This document shows, one piece after another, positions 27,083 to 36,429 of a stretch of DNA of 64,000 nt. The notes under the pieces were generated by a model, which had not been told where the DNA came from, did not search any database, and saw nothing but the letters and a program-made list of their open reading frames with translations. Both the position numbers and the translations under genes were made by a program. Source of the stretch: Bacteroidota bacterium (lineage in GTDB: Bacteria; Bacteroidota; Ignavibacteria; Ignavibacteriales; Ignavibacteriaceae). The DNA lies in the NCBI GenBank assembly GCA_021831685.1, contig JAKBMG010000004.1:36677-100676 (forward strand), read 5' to 3'. How positions within the stretch are numbered: position 1 is the first letter of the stretch; each line of letters starts with the position of its first letter.

Positions 27083-29178
27083 TGAAAAAGAAAATTATAG
27101 CGTTTTTTAAGAAAAATCCCGGAAGAGATTTTAAAAGTAAAGAAATCGCAAAGAAGCTTGATCTAACTTCAAACTACGAATACGATTCTCTTAAATCTGC
27201 AATGTATAGTCTATTTGAAGAAGGATTTCTTTTGAAGTCAGGGAAAAATTTCCGTCTTAATCGCATTCCTTCATCAAACACAGTCAATGGCGTGCTTCAG
27301 ATAGTTAACGGAGGGTTTGGATTTGTTGTGGTTAAAGACTCCAAAATGGGAGACGTTTTTATCTCCTCACGCAATATGGGCACAGCATTTAATGGCGATA
27401 CGGTTGAAGTATCTTTGTTCGCTAATCAAAAAGGAAAAAATATTGAGGGGCAAATTATAAATGTCATTAAACGGAATAAAGAAGAAATCGTGGGAACTCT
27501 CCATAAATCAAAATCATTTTATTTCGTTAAACCTGATGATACCTCTTTTCAAAGAGATATTTATATCGATAGTGAAGAGCTTGGCGGCGCCGTTGAGGGC
27601 GACAAGGTAATTGCCGGAAAAATTAACTGGGATTCTTCCATGCTGAATCCGGAAGGAAAAATTGTCGAAGTGCTTGGAAAGTCCGGCTCCTTTGATACCG
27701 AAGTTGCATCAATTGCTAAAGAATTTGAGCTTCCTTATAAATTTACCAACAAGGTCCTTGATGAAGCTGAAGAGATAATTGAAAAAATATCCGAAGATGA
27801 AATTCACAATCGCTTAGATTATCGGAACAAGGTTGTTTTTACAATCGATCCTGAGGATGCTAAGGACTTTGATGATGCTCTTTCGATAGAAGAGATAGAG
27901 AACGGAAATTTTTCTGTCGGCGTTCATATTGCTGATGTTAGTCACTACGTCCGGTTTAATTCAGGAATTGACAGCACCGCGTTGAAACGTGGTAACAGTG
28001 TTTACCTTGTTGGAAGGGTAATCCCGATGCTGCCCGAAAAACTTTCAAACAATATTTGCTCCTTAGTTCCGAATAAAGAAAGACTAACTTATTCTGTTAT
28101 TGCTGAGATAACGAAGCGGGGCAAGCTTGTCAGTTATGAAATTAAAAAAAGTGTTATCAACAGCAAACGCCGCTTTACTTATGATGAAGTGCAAGAGATT
28201 ATTGAAAAAGGCTCAGGAGATTATTATAATGAAGTTTTAACCTTAAATAAACTCGCTGAAACTCTTAGGAAGAAAAGATTGAAAGAGGGAAGTATAGAAT
28301 TTTCAACGCCTGAAGTAAAATTTGTACTTGACGAAAACGGCAACCCCACACGTGTATACAGAAAAGAAATCAAACAGAGCAATATGCTGGTGGAAGAATT
28401 TATGCTGCTTGCAAACCAAATAACTGCAAAGCACATTGCTGCTCCGGTTAAAGGCGAACCCAAACCGTTTATATATCGAATTCATGATTTGCCCGATAAT
28501 GAAAAAATAAATGAATTTGGAAAGTTCGTAAAGTCGCTTGGTTATTCTTTTAATCCTTCGGCCTCTTCAAAGTCAAATCAATTTCAAACTTTAATTGAGG
28601 AGGTGAAAGGAAGTCCCGAAGAAGTTTTAATAAACGAGCTTGCAATTCGTTCAATGGCAAAGGCAATTTATTCTACAAAAAACATAGGGCATTATGGACT
28701 TGGTTTTAAATATTACACTCACTTCACCTCGCCCATTAGGCGCTACTCAGATTTGATAGTCCATAGACTACTTTTTAAATATCTTGAATCAAATTCGTCT
28801 ATTCATTATGCGCTGCCTCGGCTTGAGGAAATTAGCCAGCATATTTCTGCGTGCGAGCGTAACGCCGTAGAAGCGGAAAGATTATCCGTCAAGATAAAGC
28901 AAATTGAATATCTTCAAAATCATATCGGGGATGAATTTGATGCTTTAATTTCCGGCATTACTCACTTCGGAATTTTTGTAAAAATTGCTGAAATCCTGGC
29001 GGAAGGCTTAATTAGACTGCGCGATATGGAGGGAGATTTTTACGTTTATGATGAAAAAAATTATGCATTAATTGGAAGAAGAACTAAAAAACAATTTCGG
29101 CTTGGCGATAAAATTACAGTCAGGCTGGTTAGAGCAGACATGGAGAAATTAGAGTTAGATTTTATCATTTTGGAATAA
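27082..29178 (+). CDS. rnr: Ribonuclease R
   Basis: A 698-residue RNase II/R family 3'-5' exoribonuclease. Domains in order: an N-terminal winged-helix region (residues ~1-60), cold-shock OB domains (~65-215), the catalytic RNB domain from ~245 with the Asp cluster in FTIDPEDAKDFDDALS, and a C-terminal S1 domain (~615-698: GDEFDALISGITHFGIFVKI). It degrades structured RNA in the cytoplasm. It is joined to tamB by a one-base overlap and followed after 15 bases by the peptidase-propeller-barrel gene, so the three form one transcription unit. Confidence 0.94.
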   Translation: MKKKIIAFFKKNPGRDFKSKEIAKKLDLTSNYEYDSLKSAMYSLFEEGFLLKSGKNFRLNRIPSSNTVNGVLQIVNGGFGFVVVKDSKMGDVFISSRNMGTAFNGDTVEVSLFANQKGKNIEGQIINVIKRNKEEIVGTLHKSKSFYFVKPDDTSFQRDIYIDSEELGGAVEGDKVIAGKINWDSSMLNPEGKIVEVLGKSGSFDTEVASIAKEFELPYKFTNKVLDEAEEIIEKISEDEIHNRLDYRNKVVFTIDPEDAKDFDDALSIEEIENGNFSVGVHIADVSHYVRFNSGIDSTALKRGNSVYLVGRVIPMLPEKLSNNICSLVPNKERLTYSVIAEITKRGKLVSYEIKKSVINSKRRFTYDEVQEIIEKGSGDYYNEVLTLNKLAETLRKKRLKEGSIEFSTPEVKFVLDENGNPTRVYRKEIKQSNMLVEEFMLLANQITAKHIAAPVKGEPKPFIYRIHDLPDNEKINEFGKFVKSLGYSFNPSASSKSNQFQTLIEEVKGSPEEVLINELAIRSMAKAIYSTKNIGHYGLGFKYYTHFTSPIRRYSDLIVHRLLFKYLESNSSIHYALPRLEEISQHISACERNAVEAERLSVKIKQIEYLQNHIGDEFDALISGITHFGIFVKIAEILAEGLIRLRDMEGDFYVYDEKNYALIGRRTKKQFRLGDKITVRLVRADMEKLELDFIILE

Positions 29179-29193
29179 AACCGGGAAAGTTCT

Positions 29194-32100
29194 ATGCGGA
29201 AATTTTTAACGCGAATAAGCATATTTCTTTTTTTTATCCAGATTATTGCATTTGCTCAGTTCGGACAGAATAAAGTTCAGTATAAAAATTTTACCTGGTA
29301 TTATATTCAAACTGATCACTTTGATATTTATTTCTCCGCCAAAGGCACCAGTCTGGCTGAGTTCGCTTCCAAGGAAGCCGAAGAATCTCTTAAGGAAATT
29401 GAAAAAAGTTTCAATTATAGAATTAATAACCGCGTCACTATCATAATTTATAATTCTACAAATGATTTTCAGGAAACAAATGTTACTGACCAATATCTAA
29501 GCGAGGGTATCGAAGGCTTCACAGAACTTTTTAAGAATCGCGTTGTAGTGCAATTTATGGGATCATTTCCTGAGTTTAAGCACTTAATCCATCATGAGCT
29601 TACACACGCTGTAATGAATGATATGTTTTACGGCGGTTCATTCCAAAATATAATTTCAAATAATATTTCCTTAAATCTTCCGCAGTGGTTTAATGAAGGC
29701 ATGGCGGAATATCAATCTTTATATTGGGATATAAACACAGATATGTTTATGCGCGATGCAGTTGTAAATGAAACCCTTCCCAACATTGACCAGCTTCAAG
29801 GTTATATTTCTTACCGGGCGGGCGAATCAATCTTCTACTATATTGCGGAAAAATATGGAAGAGAAAAAATAGGCGAGATTGTAAACAAAATAAAAACAAC
29901 CGGCAATCTTGAGGAAGGATTCAAAGCTGCAACAGGCCTTTCACTAAAAGATTTTAACGAAAGATGGAAAAAGCATCTAAAAAAAATTTATTGGCCTGAT
30001 ATTGCTACAAGAAAGGACCCGGATGACTTTGCTAAAAGATTAACTGATCCTGAAAAAGGCGATGGCTTTTATAATACTGAACCTTCCATTTCTCCTCAAG
30101 GTGATAAGATTGCGTTCATTTCAAATCGTAATTATTATTTTGATCTATTTATTATGAATGCTATTGACGGAACAATAATTAAACGGTTAATAAAAGGAAA
30201 TCGTTCGGCGGATTTTGAACAACTAAACGTAGTAACACCCGGTCTATGCTGGTCTCCGGATGAAAGTAAAATTGCCCTTTCTGCAAAAGCCGACGGCAAC
30301 GATATTATTTATATTATTGATGTAAATTCGGAAGATAAGATAACGCTTCCAGTTAAGCTTAGTGGGATTAAGAGCATAAGTTGGTCGCCTAACGGGAAAT
30401 ATTTAGCTTTTATTGGGCACACCCCTTTTCAATCTGATGTTTACATTTATAATTTAGAGATTAAAAAACTTACTAATCTTACAAACGATATTTTTACCGA
30501 TAACGATCCTTCCTGGTCCCCGGACAGCAAGAGAATTTTCTTCTCATCTGACAGAGGAAATTATTTATCTGTAGCTGCTGTACCTGATAATTTTAAGGCT
30601 TATAATTACCAAAGTTCTCAGACTGATATTTATTCCATAGATATAAATTCCCAAGTGATTTCACGAATAACCGATATGCCGTTTAGCAACGAAACTTGCC
30701 CATTAGTCGGACCTTCTGATAATGAGATCTTATTTATTTCCGATCTTAATGGAATAAATAATATTTATAAGAAAAGAATTGAATTAACAAAAACTGACAC
30801 GGTGAAAAATATTTGCCAGCTCCCGGCTGTTCCTATAACAAATTCTTTGAACGGACTTTTTCAACTGTCTTTATCGAAGGATGGTAAGAAGCTTGTTTTT
30901 TCATCATTGTTCAAATCATCTTTCAATCTCTTTTTGATGAACAATCCGTTCGAAGTTAAGCTGGATACGAATAAATTAATACCCACAGTTTATGAAGCAG
31001 AATTGATTAAAGAGAGATCATCTGATAAATTTGTAAAAACAAAACCGGAAATAGTAGATTCTCCAAAAACTTCTCCCATAATGATTGTAAAAAGTGATGC
31101 TGATTCAACAAGTGTTTACGGAGATTCGGTTCAAATCGATTTTAACAATTATGTCTTTGGCAATAAAAATGACTATAAGTCTGATACTTTAGGATCGCAA
31201 AATTTAAAGTTCAAACTTGTTGATAACCTCGATAAAAACGGCAACTACAAAGTGAACCGTTACAAAATAACTTTTTCGCCCGATATTGTTTATGCGAATG
31301 CTGGCTATAGTTCTCTTTTCGGTCTACTTGGAACTACAGTCCTTTCTTTTAGTGATGTATTGGGCAACTATAGAATTATAGCTCAAACAAGCCTTCAGAT
31401 CGATTTAAAGAATAGCGACTACGGTTTAGCCTATTATTACTTATCATCTAGATTGAATTACGGTATTGAAGGTTTTCATATGGCACGTTTCGCTTATCTA
31501 TCAAGACTTAACGGAGCAAATTTATTCAGATTTAGAAATTATGGGGGAACTATTTCGTTAAGCTATCCTTTTAATAAATTTTACCGTATGCAAGGCGGGC
31601 TAAGTTTGCTTAATATTACTATGGAAAATCTTGATAATCCCTACGAACAAATGCAAAAAGCTACGTTCATTATACCTTCTTTAAGTTTTATACATGATAA
31701 TTCTTTGTGGGGGTATACTTCACCAATAGATGGTACAAGATATAGATTTGATATTATGGGTAACCCCGGTTTAACGGGCAGTTCATTAAACTTTTATTCC
31801 TTTCTAGGAGATTACAGAACATATTTTAGACTTTGGACGGATTATTCTTTTGCGTTTAGATTCTCAGGAGGATATTCCGGAGGAAATGATCCTCAAAAAT
31901 TTTTTATAGGAGGAATTGACAATTGGATTAATCGAAGTTTTGCAACGGTAGATATTCCTCTTAATTCGCCATCCGATTTTGCTTTTTTAACAGCAGCTCT
32001 TCCTTTAAGAGGATATGATTATGCTCAAGAAATTGGTTCGAAGTACGGTTTGGTAAATATGGAATTAAGATTCCCGTTAATTAGATATTTAATTACAGGC

Positions 32101-32361
32101 CCGCTTCCCATTTTGTTTAGCAATATAATGGGAGTAGCTTTTGTCGATGCCGGCGCTGCATGGAGTCAAAACAGAGGATTAAAACTTTTCCAAAGGGACT
32201 CGGTGAATGGCTTTCAATCGCAAGATTTATTAACCGGAATGGGCTTTGGCGCGCGGATATTCTTTCTTTATTTTCTCGTTAGGTTCGATGTTGCTTGGGC
32301 GTATAATTATAACACATTTTCCCAGCCAAAATTTTATATTTCACTTGGAACGGATTTCTAA
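29194..32361 (+). CDS. Peptidase-MA / TolB-like propeller / BamA-like barrel fusion protein
   Basis: A 1,055-residue exported protein with three distinct parts. After a signal peptide (residues 1-22, ending AFAQ) is a gluzincin-type metallopeptidase domain with HELTH at 134-138 and the downstream WFNEGMAEY segment (Glu168 a likely third ligand). Next come TolB/WD40-like (PD40) repeats from about 275 to 590 (ISPQGDKIAFISNR, WSPDESKIAL, WSPNGKYLAF, WSPDSKRIFF). Finally, from about 690, a surface-antigen beta-barrel resembling BamA/D15 C-termini ends in KFYISLGTDF. It likely sits in the outer membrane with peptidase and propeller on one side. Similar architectures occur in Bacteroidota, but their function is not established. 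Confidence 0.85.
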   Translation: MRKFLTRISIFLFFIQIIAFAQFGQNKVQYKNFTWYYIQTDHFDIYFSAKGTSLAEFASKEAEESLKEIEKSFNYRINNRVTIIIYNSTNDFQETNVTDQYLSEGIEGFTELFKNRVVVQFMGSFPEFKHLIHHELTHAVMNDMFYGGSFQNIISNNISLNLPQWFNEGMAEYQSLYWDINTDMFMRDAVVNETLPNIDQLQGYISYRAGESIFYYIAEKYGREKIGEIVNKIKTTGNLEEGFKAATGLSLKDFNERWKKHLKKIYWPDIATRKDPDDFAKRLTDPEKGDGFYNTEPSISPQGDKIAFISNRNYYFDLFIMNAIDGTIIKRLIKGNRSADFEQLNVVTPGLCWSPDESKIALSAKADGNDIIYIIDVNSEDKITLPVKLSGIKSISWSPNGKYLAFIGHTPFQSDVYIYNLEIKKLTNLTNDIFTDNDPSWSPDSKRIFFSSDRGNYLSVAAVPDNFKAYNYQSSQTDIYSIDINSQVISRITDMPFSNETCPLVGPSDNEILFISDLNGINNIYKKRIELTKTDTVKNICQLPAVPITNSLNGLFQLSLSKDGKKLVFSSLFKSSFNLFLMNNPFEVKLDTNKLIPTVYEAELIKERSSDKFVKTKPEIVDSPKTSPIMIVKSDADSTSVYGDSVQIDFNNYVFGNKNDYKSDTLGSQNLKFKLVDNLDKNGNYKVNRYKITFSPDIVYANAGYSSLFGLLGTTVLSFSDVLGNYRIIAQTSLQIDLKNSDYGLAYYYLSSRLNYGIEGFHMARFAYLSRLNGANLFRFRNYGGTISLSYPFNKFYRMQGGLSLLNITMENLDNPYEQMQKATFIIPSLSFIHDNSLWGYTSPIDGTRYRFDIMGNPGLTGSSLNFYSFLGDYRTYFRLWTDYSFAFRFSGGYSGGNDPQKFFIGGIDNWINRSFATVDIPLNSPSDFAFLTAALPLRGYDYAQEIGSKYGLVNMELRFPLIRYLITGPLPILFSNIMGVAFVDAGAAWSQNRGLKLFQRDSVNGFQSQDLLTGMGFGARIFFLYFLVRFDVAWAYNYNTFSQPKFYISLGTDF

Positions 32362-32409
32362 TAAAAATTTTACACTCAAAAAATAGAATGTGGGAAACTT
32401 TTAGCATTA

Positions 32410-32517
32410 GGGCACTTCTAAAAACTTCAATACCTGCCTGCCGGTAGGTAGGTTCTCTGCGAACGTTGCGTATTCTTTGCGTTAAATTTTTATAAAAGAT
32501 AGTATTTAGAAGTGCCC
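32410..32517. repeat. MITE-like element with 13-base terminal inverted repeats
   Basis: GGGCACTTCTAAA at 32410-32422 is exactly inverted at 32505-32517. The 108-base interval has no open frame and contains the palindrome at 32432-32453 and a TTGCGTATTCTTTGCGTTAA stretch typical of intergenic repeats. It lies between two genes and could be a non-autonomous insertion; no flanking target duplication is obvious. Confidence 0.55.
32432..32453. repeat. Palindrome of the CCTGCCTG/AGGTAGGT type
   Basis: Eight-base arms ACCTGCCT and AGGTAGGT (one G-T pair) around GCCGGT. Third member of the family also seen at 3852-3875 and 17123-17145; here it is nested inside the MITE-like interval. Confidence 0.7.
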
Positions 32518-32529
32518 ATTAAAAAAATA

Positions 32530-32757
32530 TTACTTGACTGGCTTTACATCCGTTTTATTTACACTCTTTTGTGGTGAATTCTTATAATCCGTTTGGTAAA
32601 ATCCTGTACCCTTAAAAATAGGTCCCGCTCCTGTACCGATTAGTCTTTTTACATTACCGTTGCATTTAGGGCAAACATTTATAGGCTCATCATTCATTTT
32701 TTGGAACATCTCAAATGAATAACCACACACATTGCATTTATAATCATATGTCGGCAT
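32530..32757 (-). CDS. FmdB-type zinc-ribbon protein
   Basis: A 75-residue FmdB-family regulatory-type protein. The characteristic MPTYDYKCNVCG opening followed by CPKCNG gives one four-Cys zinc ribbon (residues 8-35). The start at 32757 was chosen over one four codons upstream because GAGG lies seven bases before it and it yields the conserved family N-terminus. The C-terminal tail (FYQTDYKNS...) is the usual disordered extension. The molecular role of the family is poorly defined. Confidence 0.85.
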   Translation of the reverse strand: MPTYDYKCNVCGYSFEMFQKMNDEPINVCPKCNGNVKRLIGTGAGPIFKGTGFYQTDYKNSPQKSVNKTDVKPVK

Positions 32758-32899
32758 GAACAACCTCAATAAAAATTTAATAACAAAGTTAATGAAAAAT
32801 TCTAAAATTTTCTATAAATTAGTTTGCTATGTTATCCATAATACAACTAAGTTATAAATTCTTTAATTTTACAAATAAAAATTATTATAAAATCCAAAC

Positions 32900-33559
32900 G
32901 TGAAAAAATATTTACTACTGTTCGCATTAGCCTTTTTGTTTTCGGGCTGCCTGAATTATATACAAGATGTTTATCTTTATTCTGATGGTTCGGGAAAAAT
33001 GAAAATAACTTTTTGGACGAAGTTGCCGGACAATGAAAGTATAAAAATTCTAGACAAGATCGGCATCTTTAATCCGGATTCTATTAGAAGTGAATTCTCC
33101 TCACCATACACTTCAATCAAAAATATAAAAGTTTACAGCGACACAACCGATAGCACTACTCATGCAATTATCGATCTTACATTTACAAACATTGATTCCT
33201 TAAATAATACAAAAGCATTTGCGGCTTCCGAATTTTCTCTTAAAGACGGAGCTTCAAGACAAAAAATATTTTCCCAGTTTATCCCTCCAATTGCCACTGG
33301 ATTTGGAATTAATGGAAGTGCATTTCACATTACTTATAAATATACTTTTGCCGGCGATATTATTACTCACAATGCTACCGATACTGATGGTAGAACTCTT
33401 ATATGGAATTATACTTTGGCTCAAATTGGGAGTGGAAAAACTATTTCGGTTACTTTCAGACCATTTAAGCTAAAAGAAACTCCACCATGGATTTATGCGC
33501 TTTCCGGGTTAGTTTTACTGATAGTAATCATTTTTTTGGTAAGAAAAAAGAAAGATTAA
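32900..33559 (+). CDS. Lipoprotein with C-terminal membrane segment
   Basis: A 219-residue protein of no family I recognise. The N-terminus is a lipoprotein signal (MKKYLLLFALAFLFSGC, Cys at 17) beginning at a GTG. The middle is beta-rich, with SDGSGKMKITFWTKLP near the front. The C-terminus has one hydrophobic helix (~194-214: WIYALSGLVLLIVIIFLV) followed by a basic KKKD tail. A lipid anchor plus a C-terminal helix would place both ends in the inner membrane with the body in the periplasm. It is followed by the prs promoter, so it is not part of that operon. Confidence 0.75.
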   Translation: MKKYLLLFALAFLFSGCLNYIQDVYLYSDGSGKMKITFWTKLPDNESIKILDKIGIFNPDSIRSEFSSPYTSIKNIKVYSDTTDSTTHAIIDLTFTNIDSLNNTKAFAASEFSLKDGASRQKIFSQFIPPIATGFGINGSAFHITYKYTFAGDIITHNATDTDGRTLIWNYTLAQIGSGKTISVTFRPFKLKETPPWIYALSGLVLLIVIIFLVRKKKD

Positions 33560-33612
33560 TTGGCTAAATAGCGATTTTTGAATGAAAATCTAAGCATTTT
33601 ATATTCTATTTA

Positions 33613-33641
33613 TTGACTTCCCAAATCGTTTTGTATATATT
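33613..33641 (+). promoter_or_regulatory. Sigma-70-type promoter of the prs-ribosomal operon
   Basis: TTGACT at 33613-33618 and TATATT at 33636-33641 with a 17-base spacer, about 40 bases before the prs start. The hexamers and spacing are identical to those in front of the tRNA-fMet gene. Confidence 0.75.
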
Positions 33642-33678
33642 TCCAATCTATTTTTTTATTTATTTTTGAATAAGGTAA

Positions 33679-34626
33679 ATGTCAGCAAGCAGTTATAAAA
33701 TTTTTTCGGGTAGTTCCAATCGCCCTTTAGCCGAAAAGATTGCTCAAAAACTTGGAAAGCCATTAGGTCTTGCTGAATTGAAAAGATTTAGTGACGGTGA
33801 AATTTGGGTAAAGTATGGCGAAAATATACGCGGTTCGGAAGTTTTCATTATTCAATCAACTAACCCTCCGTCTGAAAATTTATTAGAACTTCTAATTATG
33901 GTTGATGCGGCTAAAAGGGCATCTGCCAAAAGAATTACTGCGGTTATTCCTTATTTCGGTTACTCAAGACAAGATCGAAAGGATCAGCCAAGGGTATCAA
34001 TAACTGCCAAACTGGTTGCTAATTTAATTACGGTCGCAGGAGCAGATAGAGTTATGACGATGGATTTGCATGCTTCTCAAATCCAAGGTTTTTTTGATAT
34101 CCCTTTCGATCATCTTTATGGGTCGACTATCTTTAGCGGTTTGTTTGATGAAATAAATGATAATTTAGTTGTGGTTTCTCCTGATGTCGGTGGTATTAAA
34201 ATGGCGAGATCGTATGCTAAAAGACTTCATGCGGATTTGGTAGTTATTGATAAAAGACGACCAAAACAAAATCTAGCTGAAGTTGTTCACATTATCGGCA
34301 GCGTTGAAGATAAGGATGTCCTTTTAGTTGATGATTTAATTGATACTGCTGGAACATTTATCGGAGCTATTGAAGCATTGAAAACTAAAGGTGCAAAAGA
34401 TATTTACGGCGCCATTACGCATCCGCTTCTTTCCGGACGTGCAATTGAAAGAATAAATAATTCGCAAATTAAAAAACTATTTGTTTCTGATACCATCCCA
34501 TTAAGCAAAGAAACAGATACGGATAAGATTTCAGTTATCACAGCTTCGGATATTTTTGCCGAGGCTATTAAAAGAACATATCATAATGAATCGATAAGTT
34601 CACTTTTTGACATAGATAAAAGTTAA
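33679..34626 (+). CDS. prs: Ribose-phosphate pyrophosphokinase
   Basis: A 315-residue PRPP synthetase of the usual class I length. Visible motifs are FSDGEIWVKYGENIRG (residues ~36-51), the ATP-binding PYFGYSRQDRKDQPR (~95-109), the catalytic DLHASQIQGFFDIP (~128-141) and the PRPP loop DDLIDTAGT (~219-227). It makes 5-phosphoribosyl diphosphate for nucleotide, His and Trp synthesis. It leads the operon prs-rplY-pth-rpsF-ssb-rpsR-rplI. Confidence 0.96.
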   Translation: MSASSYKIFSGSSNRPLAEKIAQKLGKPLGLAELKRFSDGEIWVKYGENIRGSEVFIIQSTNPPSENLLELLIMVDAAKRASAKRITAVIPYFGYSRQDRKDQPRVSITAKLVANLITVAGADRVMTMDLHASQIQGFFDIPFDHLYGSTIFSGLFDEINDNLVVVSPDVGGIKMARSYAKRLHADLVVIDKRRPKQNLAEVVHIIGSVEDKDVLLVDDLIDTAGTFIGAIEALKTKGAKDIYGAITHPLLSGRAIERINNSQIKKLFVSDTIPLSKETDTDKISVITASDIFAEAIKRTYHNESISSLFDIDKS

Positions 34627-34643
34627 TTAGATTTGGAGTTATA

Positions 34644-35285
34644 ATGGAAAAAGTACTATTAAAAGCAAAACTTAGAAGTTCTATAAGCAAAGCTTCACGA
34701 AGCGATATTAGGAAAAATGGTGGTGTCCCGGGAATTTTTTATTCAAAACACGATAAACCTATTGCAATAGAAGTTACCGAAAAGTCGATAAAACCACTTG
34801 TGTTTACTTCAGAAACTCATTTAATATCCTTAGAACTTGAAGGACAAGAAAACCACGAATGCGTAATAAAAGATATTCAATTTGATCCTGTAACAGATAG
34901 AGTTGTTCATTTTGATTTATTAGGATTAACTATTGGGGAAAAATTCCAATTGGAAGTTCCCATCCAGTATCATGGCAGTCCTGTTGGCGTTAAAGAAGGT
35001 GGAGTTTTACAACAGTTAATGCATAAATTAGAAATTGAATGCTTGCCGAAGGATATACCTCAGCGTCTAGATATAAATATACAAAACTTAAAGCTTGGCG
35101 ATGCAATTCATATCAAAGATTTAAAATTTGAAAATATTACTATATTGAATTTGGAAGACAGTGTGGTTGTTGCAGTTACTCATCCTAAAGTTGAAAAAGA
35201 AGCTACCCCAGAAGAACTTGCTGCCGAAACTCAAACTCAACCGGAAGTTATAGGAAAAGTAAAGGCCGAAGAAGAAGAAAAGTAA
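34644..35285 (+). CDS. rplY: 50S ribosomal protein L25 (Ctc/TL5 long form)
   Basis: A 213-residue long-form L25. The N-terminal 5S rRNA-binding domain (residues 1-~92, SSISKASRSDIRKNGGVPGI) is followed by the C-terminal TL5/Ctc beta domain and an acidic tail (KVKAEEEEK). It binds 5S rRNA in the large subunit. It is positioned 17 bases after prs and 8 bases before pth, the common prs-rplY-pth order. Confidence 0.93.
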   Translation: MEKVLLKAKLRSSISKASRSDIRKNGGVPGIFYSKHDKPIAIEVTEKSIKPLVFTSETHLISLELEGQENHECVIKDIQFDPVTDRVVHFDLLGLTIGEKFQLEVPIQYHGSPVGVKEGGVLQQLMHKLEIECLPKDIPQRLDINIQNLKLGDAIHIKDLKFENITILNLEDSVVVAVTHPKVEKEATPEELAAETQTQPEVIGKVKAEEEEK

Positions 35286-35293
35286 AATTTATT

Positions 35294-35902
35294 GTGCGAA
35301 TTATATTAGGAATTGGAAATCCAGGGAATCGATATAAAAACAATAGACATAACGTAGGATTCATGTTCTTAGATTTTTTTGCTAATAATTATTCTGTAGA
35401 ATTTATTCCTTCAAAAAACGATTATTATTTTGCCGGCGGAAGGGTGGGCGAATATGATTTTTCTCTTGTAAAGCCCTCTACATTCGTAAATAATAGCGGA
35501 ACTGCTGCATTAAATTCAAGCTTGAACTTTAATACAAGAATCGAAGATATTTTGGTAATTACCGACGACATTAATTTGGAACCTGGAATATTAAAAATTA
35601 AATCCCACGGTGGAGATGGCGGACATAATGGAATTGCTTCTATTATTTATCACCTTAACTCGAATAAATTTCCGCGGTTAAGAATTGGAGTGGGAAATAA
35701 CTTTGAACCCGGCAGAATGGCTGAATATGTTCTATCAGATTTTAATGTAGAAGAATCGATGCTTTTGGAAAAATCCTTTGAAAAAGGGAAAATTTTAGTC
35801 GACAATTTTATTAAGGGCGGTTTGAAACAAATGCTTGACTATCATAGCATTATATTTAATCAAACCAAATTGCCTGGAAATAATAATTTATCAGTAAGTT
35901 AA
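35294..35902 (+). CDS. pth: Peptidyl-tRNA hydrolase
   Basis: A 202-residue bacterial-type Pth. The N-terminus carries GIGNPGNRYKNNRHNVGF with the catalytic His near residue 20. The family segments LVKPSTFVNNSG and DDINLEPGILKIKSHGGDGGHNG follow. It recycles peptidyl-tRNAs dropped by ribosomes. The start is a GTG at 35294, 8 bases after the rplY stop; no ATG gives the full conserved N-terminus. Confidence 0.95.
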   Translation: MRIILGIGNPGNRYKNNRHNVGFMFLDFFANNYSVEFIPSKNDYYFAGGRVGEYDFSLVKPSTFVNNSGTAALNSSLNFNTRIEDILVITDDINLEPGILKIKSHGGDGGHNGIASIIYHLNSNKFPRLRIGVGNNFEPGRMAEYVLSDFNVEESMLLEKSFEKGKILVDNFIKGGLKQMLDYHSIIFNQTKLPGNNNLSVS

Positions 35903-35968
35903 TAAGTTTTAAATAACTAAATTCATAATCCCTGCTCTCATTATTAGTGAGGGCTATATAATCCATAG

Positions 35969-35976
35969 GGAGGTGA
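35969..35976 (+). promoter_or_regulatory. Strong Shine-Dalgarno site of rpsF
   Basis: GGAGGTGA eight bases before the rpsF ATG matches the 16S rRNA anti-Shine-Dalgarno end at all eight positions. The leader before it (35935-35965) could form a small stem-loop, but I cannot identify a known S6:S18 autoregulatory motif. Confidence 0.7.
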
Positions 35977-35984
35977 CATAACGG

Positions 35985-36398
35985 ATGAGAACAAACGTCT
36001 ATGAAAGCGCTGTAATGATAAATGCTGCGCTAGATGATGACCAAATTGAAGGTGTAATTTCCCGCATAAAAGAAACAATTACTAATAACGGCGGTGAAAT
36101 TAGAGATATAGAAAATTGGGGAAGAAAAAGATTAGCATATGTAGTTAAGAAAAGCAAAGTTGGCTATTATGTTATATTCAGATTCAATGCCCCATCAAGT
36201 ATAGTTTCGAAATTAGAAAGATTCTATCTCCTTGATGAACATGTCCTTCGTTTCCTTACAATCACACTTGACAGCGATGCAATTGAACATATCGAAAAAA
36301 ACAAATCTACTTCTTTAGTTGAGATAGTTCCGGATGTAAAACCAGATCTCCCTATTATTGAAGAAGTTGGAGATAATGCCAAGGATATCGTGAAATAA
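35985..36398 (+). CDS. rpsF: 30S ribosomal protein S6
   Basis: A 137-residue S6. The core (residues ~4-98) includes YESAVMINAALDDDQIEGV, IENWGRKRLAYVVKKSKVGYY and YLLDEHVLRFLT. An acidic C-terminal extension of about 35 residues follows. It sits in the conserved rpsF-ssb-rpsR-rplI cluster; S6 and S18 form a dimer in the small-subunit platform. Confidence 0.95.
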   Translation: MRTNVYESAVMINAALDDDQIEGVISRIKETITNNGGEIRDIENWGRKRLAYVVKKSKVGYYVIFRFNAPSSIVSKLERFYLLDEHVLRFLTITLDSDAIEHIEKNKSTSLVEIVPDVKPDLPIIEEVGDNAKDIVK

Positions 36399-36429
36399 TT
36401 ATTGAAAGATTAAGTATGGAGGAATACTA

